Source: Rhizobiaceae bacterium (lineage in GTDB: Bacteria; Pseudomonadota; Alphaproteobacteria; Rhizobiales; Rhizobiaceae). From it: 7,940 nucleotides of DNA. The notes under the pieces are model-generated. The model was not told the origin of the DNA. It saw only the letters and a list, made by a program, of their open reading frames with translations, and made no database searches. Below, piece by piece: positions 7,029-7,940 of the stretch. Location of the stretch: contig JAKISV010000128.1 in assembly GCA_021648425.1 (NCBI GenBank), forward strand, positions 1 through 7,940. Direction: 5' to 3'. The translations under genes and the position numbers were made by a program. The stretch's first letter is position 1. The number at the start of each line of letters is the position of its first letter.

Positions 7029-7781
7029 ATGCCAGCAAAATTATCAGTCAATCTGAATGCGATTGCATTGCTGAGAAACCGGCGGGATTTGCCCTGGCCC
7101 AATGTGGAACATATTGGCAGGCTGGCTTTGGGAGCTGGTGCGCATGGTTTAACCATGCATCCGCGCCCTGATCAGCGCCACTGTCGTGATAGCGATTTAC
7201 CGGTATTGCGTGCACTGATTGATGATGAATTTCGCGATGCGGAATTTAATATTGAAGGTTATCCCACAGCCGAGTTTATCGCGCTGGTTTTGGCAAATGA
7301 ACCCGAGCAGGTGACATTGGTGCCCGATGATCCGGCGCAGGCTACTTCAGACCATGGTTGGGATTTTGTGAAACACAGCACAATGCTGACACCTGTTGTT
7401 AAGAAACTGAAAAATGCCGGTTGTCGTGTAGCGATGTTTTGCGATCCGGATGCCTCACAATCGGCTATAGAAGTAGCGGCTGCTACGGGAGCAGATCGCC
7501 TTGAATTATATACCGAACCTTATGCGGCCAGTCTGGGTGATATTGATAAAGCAAAAGCGCAGGCGCAATTGCTGGGCCGCACCGCCCACTATGCTAAAAC
7601 CTGCGGCATGGAAGTGAATGCCGGGCACGATTTAACCGTGGATAATCTGCCAATGGTAGTGACTGCAATTCCTGAATTATCAGAAGTCTCGATTGGTCAC
7701 GGATTGACTGCGGATGCATTGGAATATGGAATGGCGGGCGCGGTAAAGCGGTTTTTAACTGCACTTGGAAGGCCGCAATAA
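7029..7781 (+). CDS. pdxJ: Pyridoxine 5'-phosphate synthase
   Basis: Cytosolic TIM-barrel enzyme that condenses 1-deoxyxylulose 5-phosphate with 3-amino-2-oxopropyl phosphate to give pyridoxine 5'-phosphate, the ring-forming step of DXP-dependent vitamin B6 synthesis. The 250 residues are a normal length. Visible family features are KLSVNLNAIALLRNRR (4-19), HPRPDQRH (44-51), NIEGYP with E76 as the likely catalytic glutamate, TLVPDDPAQATSDHGWD, NAGHDLT with H200 (equivalent to the E. coli active-site histidine near residue 193) and EVSIGHGLTADAL with H224. I chose the ATG at 7029 over 7011 because GGGAG is well placed before it and because family members typically begin at this MPAKLSVN sequence. 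The gene has a 155-base upstream gap, probably with its own promoter, and an oxidoreductase gene starts 2 bases after it. acpS, its neighbour in E. coli, is absent here. Confidence 0.97.
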   Translation: MPAKLSVNLNAIALLRNRRDLPWPNVEHIGRLALGAGAHGLTMHPRPDQRHCRDSDLPVLRALIDDEFRDAEFNIEGYPTAEFIALVLANEPEQVTLVPDDPAQATSDHGWDFVKHSTMLTPVVKKLKNAGCRVAMFCDPDASQSAIEVAAATGADRLELYTEPYAASLGDIDKAKAQAQLLGRTAHYAKTCGMEVNAGHDLTVDNLPMVVTAIPELSEVSIGHGLTADALEYGMAGAVKRFLTALGRPQ

Positions 7782-7783
7782 AG

Positions 7784-7940
7784 GTGAGTTGCATTCTGGA
7801 TATAGGCATCATAGGTGCTGGACCAGCGGGATTGTGTGCGGCGATATACCTGCGCCGCCAAGGAAAAAAGGTAACAGTTTACGAACAATTTGAAGAGGCT
7901 AAACCGGTTGGTTCAGGATTGAGGCGGCAACCTACGGGGT
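7784..7940 (+). CDS. FAD-dependent oxidoreductase/monooxygenase, N-terminal fragment (3' end outside window)
   Basis: The first 52 residues of a flavoprotein, cut by the window end. A beta strand leads into the dinucleotide-binding loop GAGPAG (residues 11-16), followed by a helix and a second strand, VTVYE, ending in acidic E34, which is expected to hold the ribose of FAD. The later PVGSGL (41-46) resembles the segment after the Rossmann motif in aromatic-ring hydroxylase-type FAD monooxygenases, though two arginines follow where I would expect hydrophobic residues. I chose the GTG at 7784 because it is in frame, lies two bases after the pdxJ stop and has GGAAGG eleven bases upstream; a CTG at 7796 is less likely. 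The close spacing implies cotranscription with pdxJ. The substrate is unknown; a role in B6 metabolism is possible but unproven. Confidence 0.8.
   Translation, partial: MSCILDIGIIGAGPAGLCAAIYLRRQGKKVTVYEQFEEAKPVGSGLRRQPTG

Overview
The window is a gene-dense bacterial chromosome segment with eight genes or gene pieces, all on the + strand, with gaps of at most about 150 bases and no tRNA, rRNA, CRISPR array or insertion sequence that I can see. The protein sequences point to an alphaproteobacterium, most like Hyphomicrobiales (rhizobia and relatives). The PdxJ N-terminus and its HPRPDQRH motif, and the N-terminally extended IlvH ending in a VEVCRTGVAA-type segment, match that group as I remember it. 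Base composition looks moderate, close to half G+C by eye. The species cannot be named from this window.

Region 1 (1-3094) looks like an amino-acid/metabolite cluster. It holds the C-terminal end of an EamA/DMT transporter, a second paralogous EamA transporter, ilvH (regulatory subunit of acetohydroxyacid synthase), a LysE/RhtB-type exporter and a TetR-family regulator. The first three genes are joined by 4-base ATGA stop/start overlaps, so they are probably translationally coupled. Two perfect inverted repeats lie in the short gaps before the lysE-type gene and before the tetR-type gene. The simplest reading is branched-chain amino-acid synthesis control next to efflux pumps and a local repressor; the substrates are unknown.

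Region 2 (3141-4268) is a compact RecD/Dda-like superfamily 1 DNA helicase. Region 3 (4390-6873) is a membrane hybrid histidine kinase with about 190 residues of unrecognised sensor domain, an intact kinase core and two complete receiver domains, but no Hpt domain and no partner regulator nearby. A small hairpin followed by TTTT sits behind it and may end transcription.

Region 4 (7029-7940) is pdxJ, for the last ring-forming step of pyridoxal 5'-phosphate synthesis. It is followed after 2 bases by the start of an FAD-dependent oxidoreductase that runs off the window. The usual pdxJ partner in E. coli, acpS, is not there.

Most of the window is ordinary housekeeping and accessory content. I see no clear new system; the best leads are the transporter-ilvH-lysE-tetR arrangement with its palindromes and the unidentified sensor domain of the kinase.
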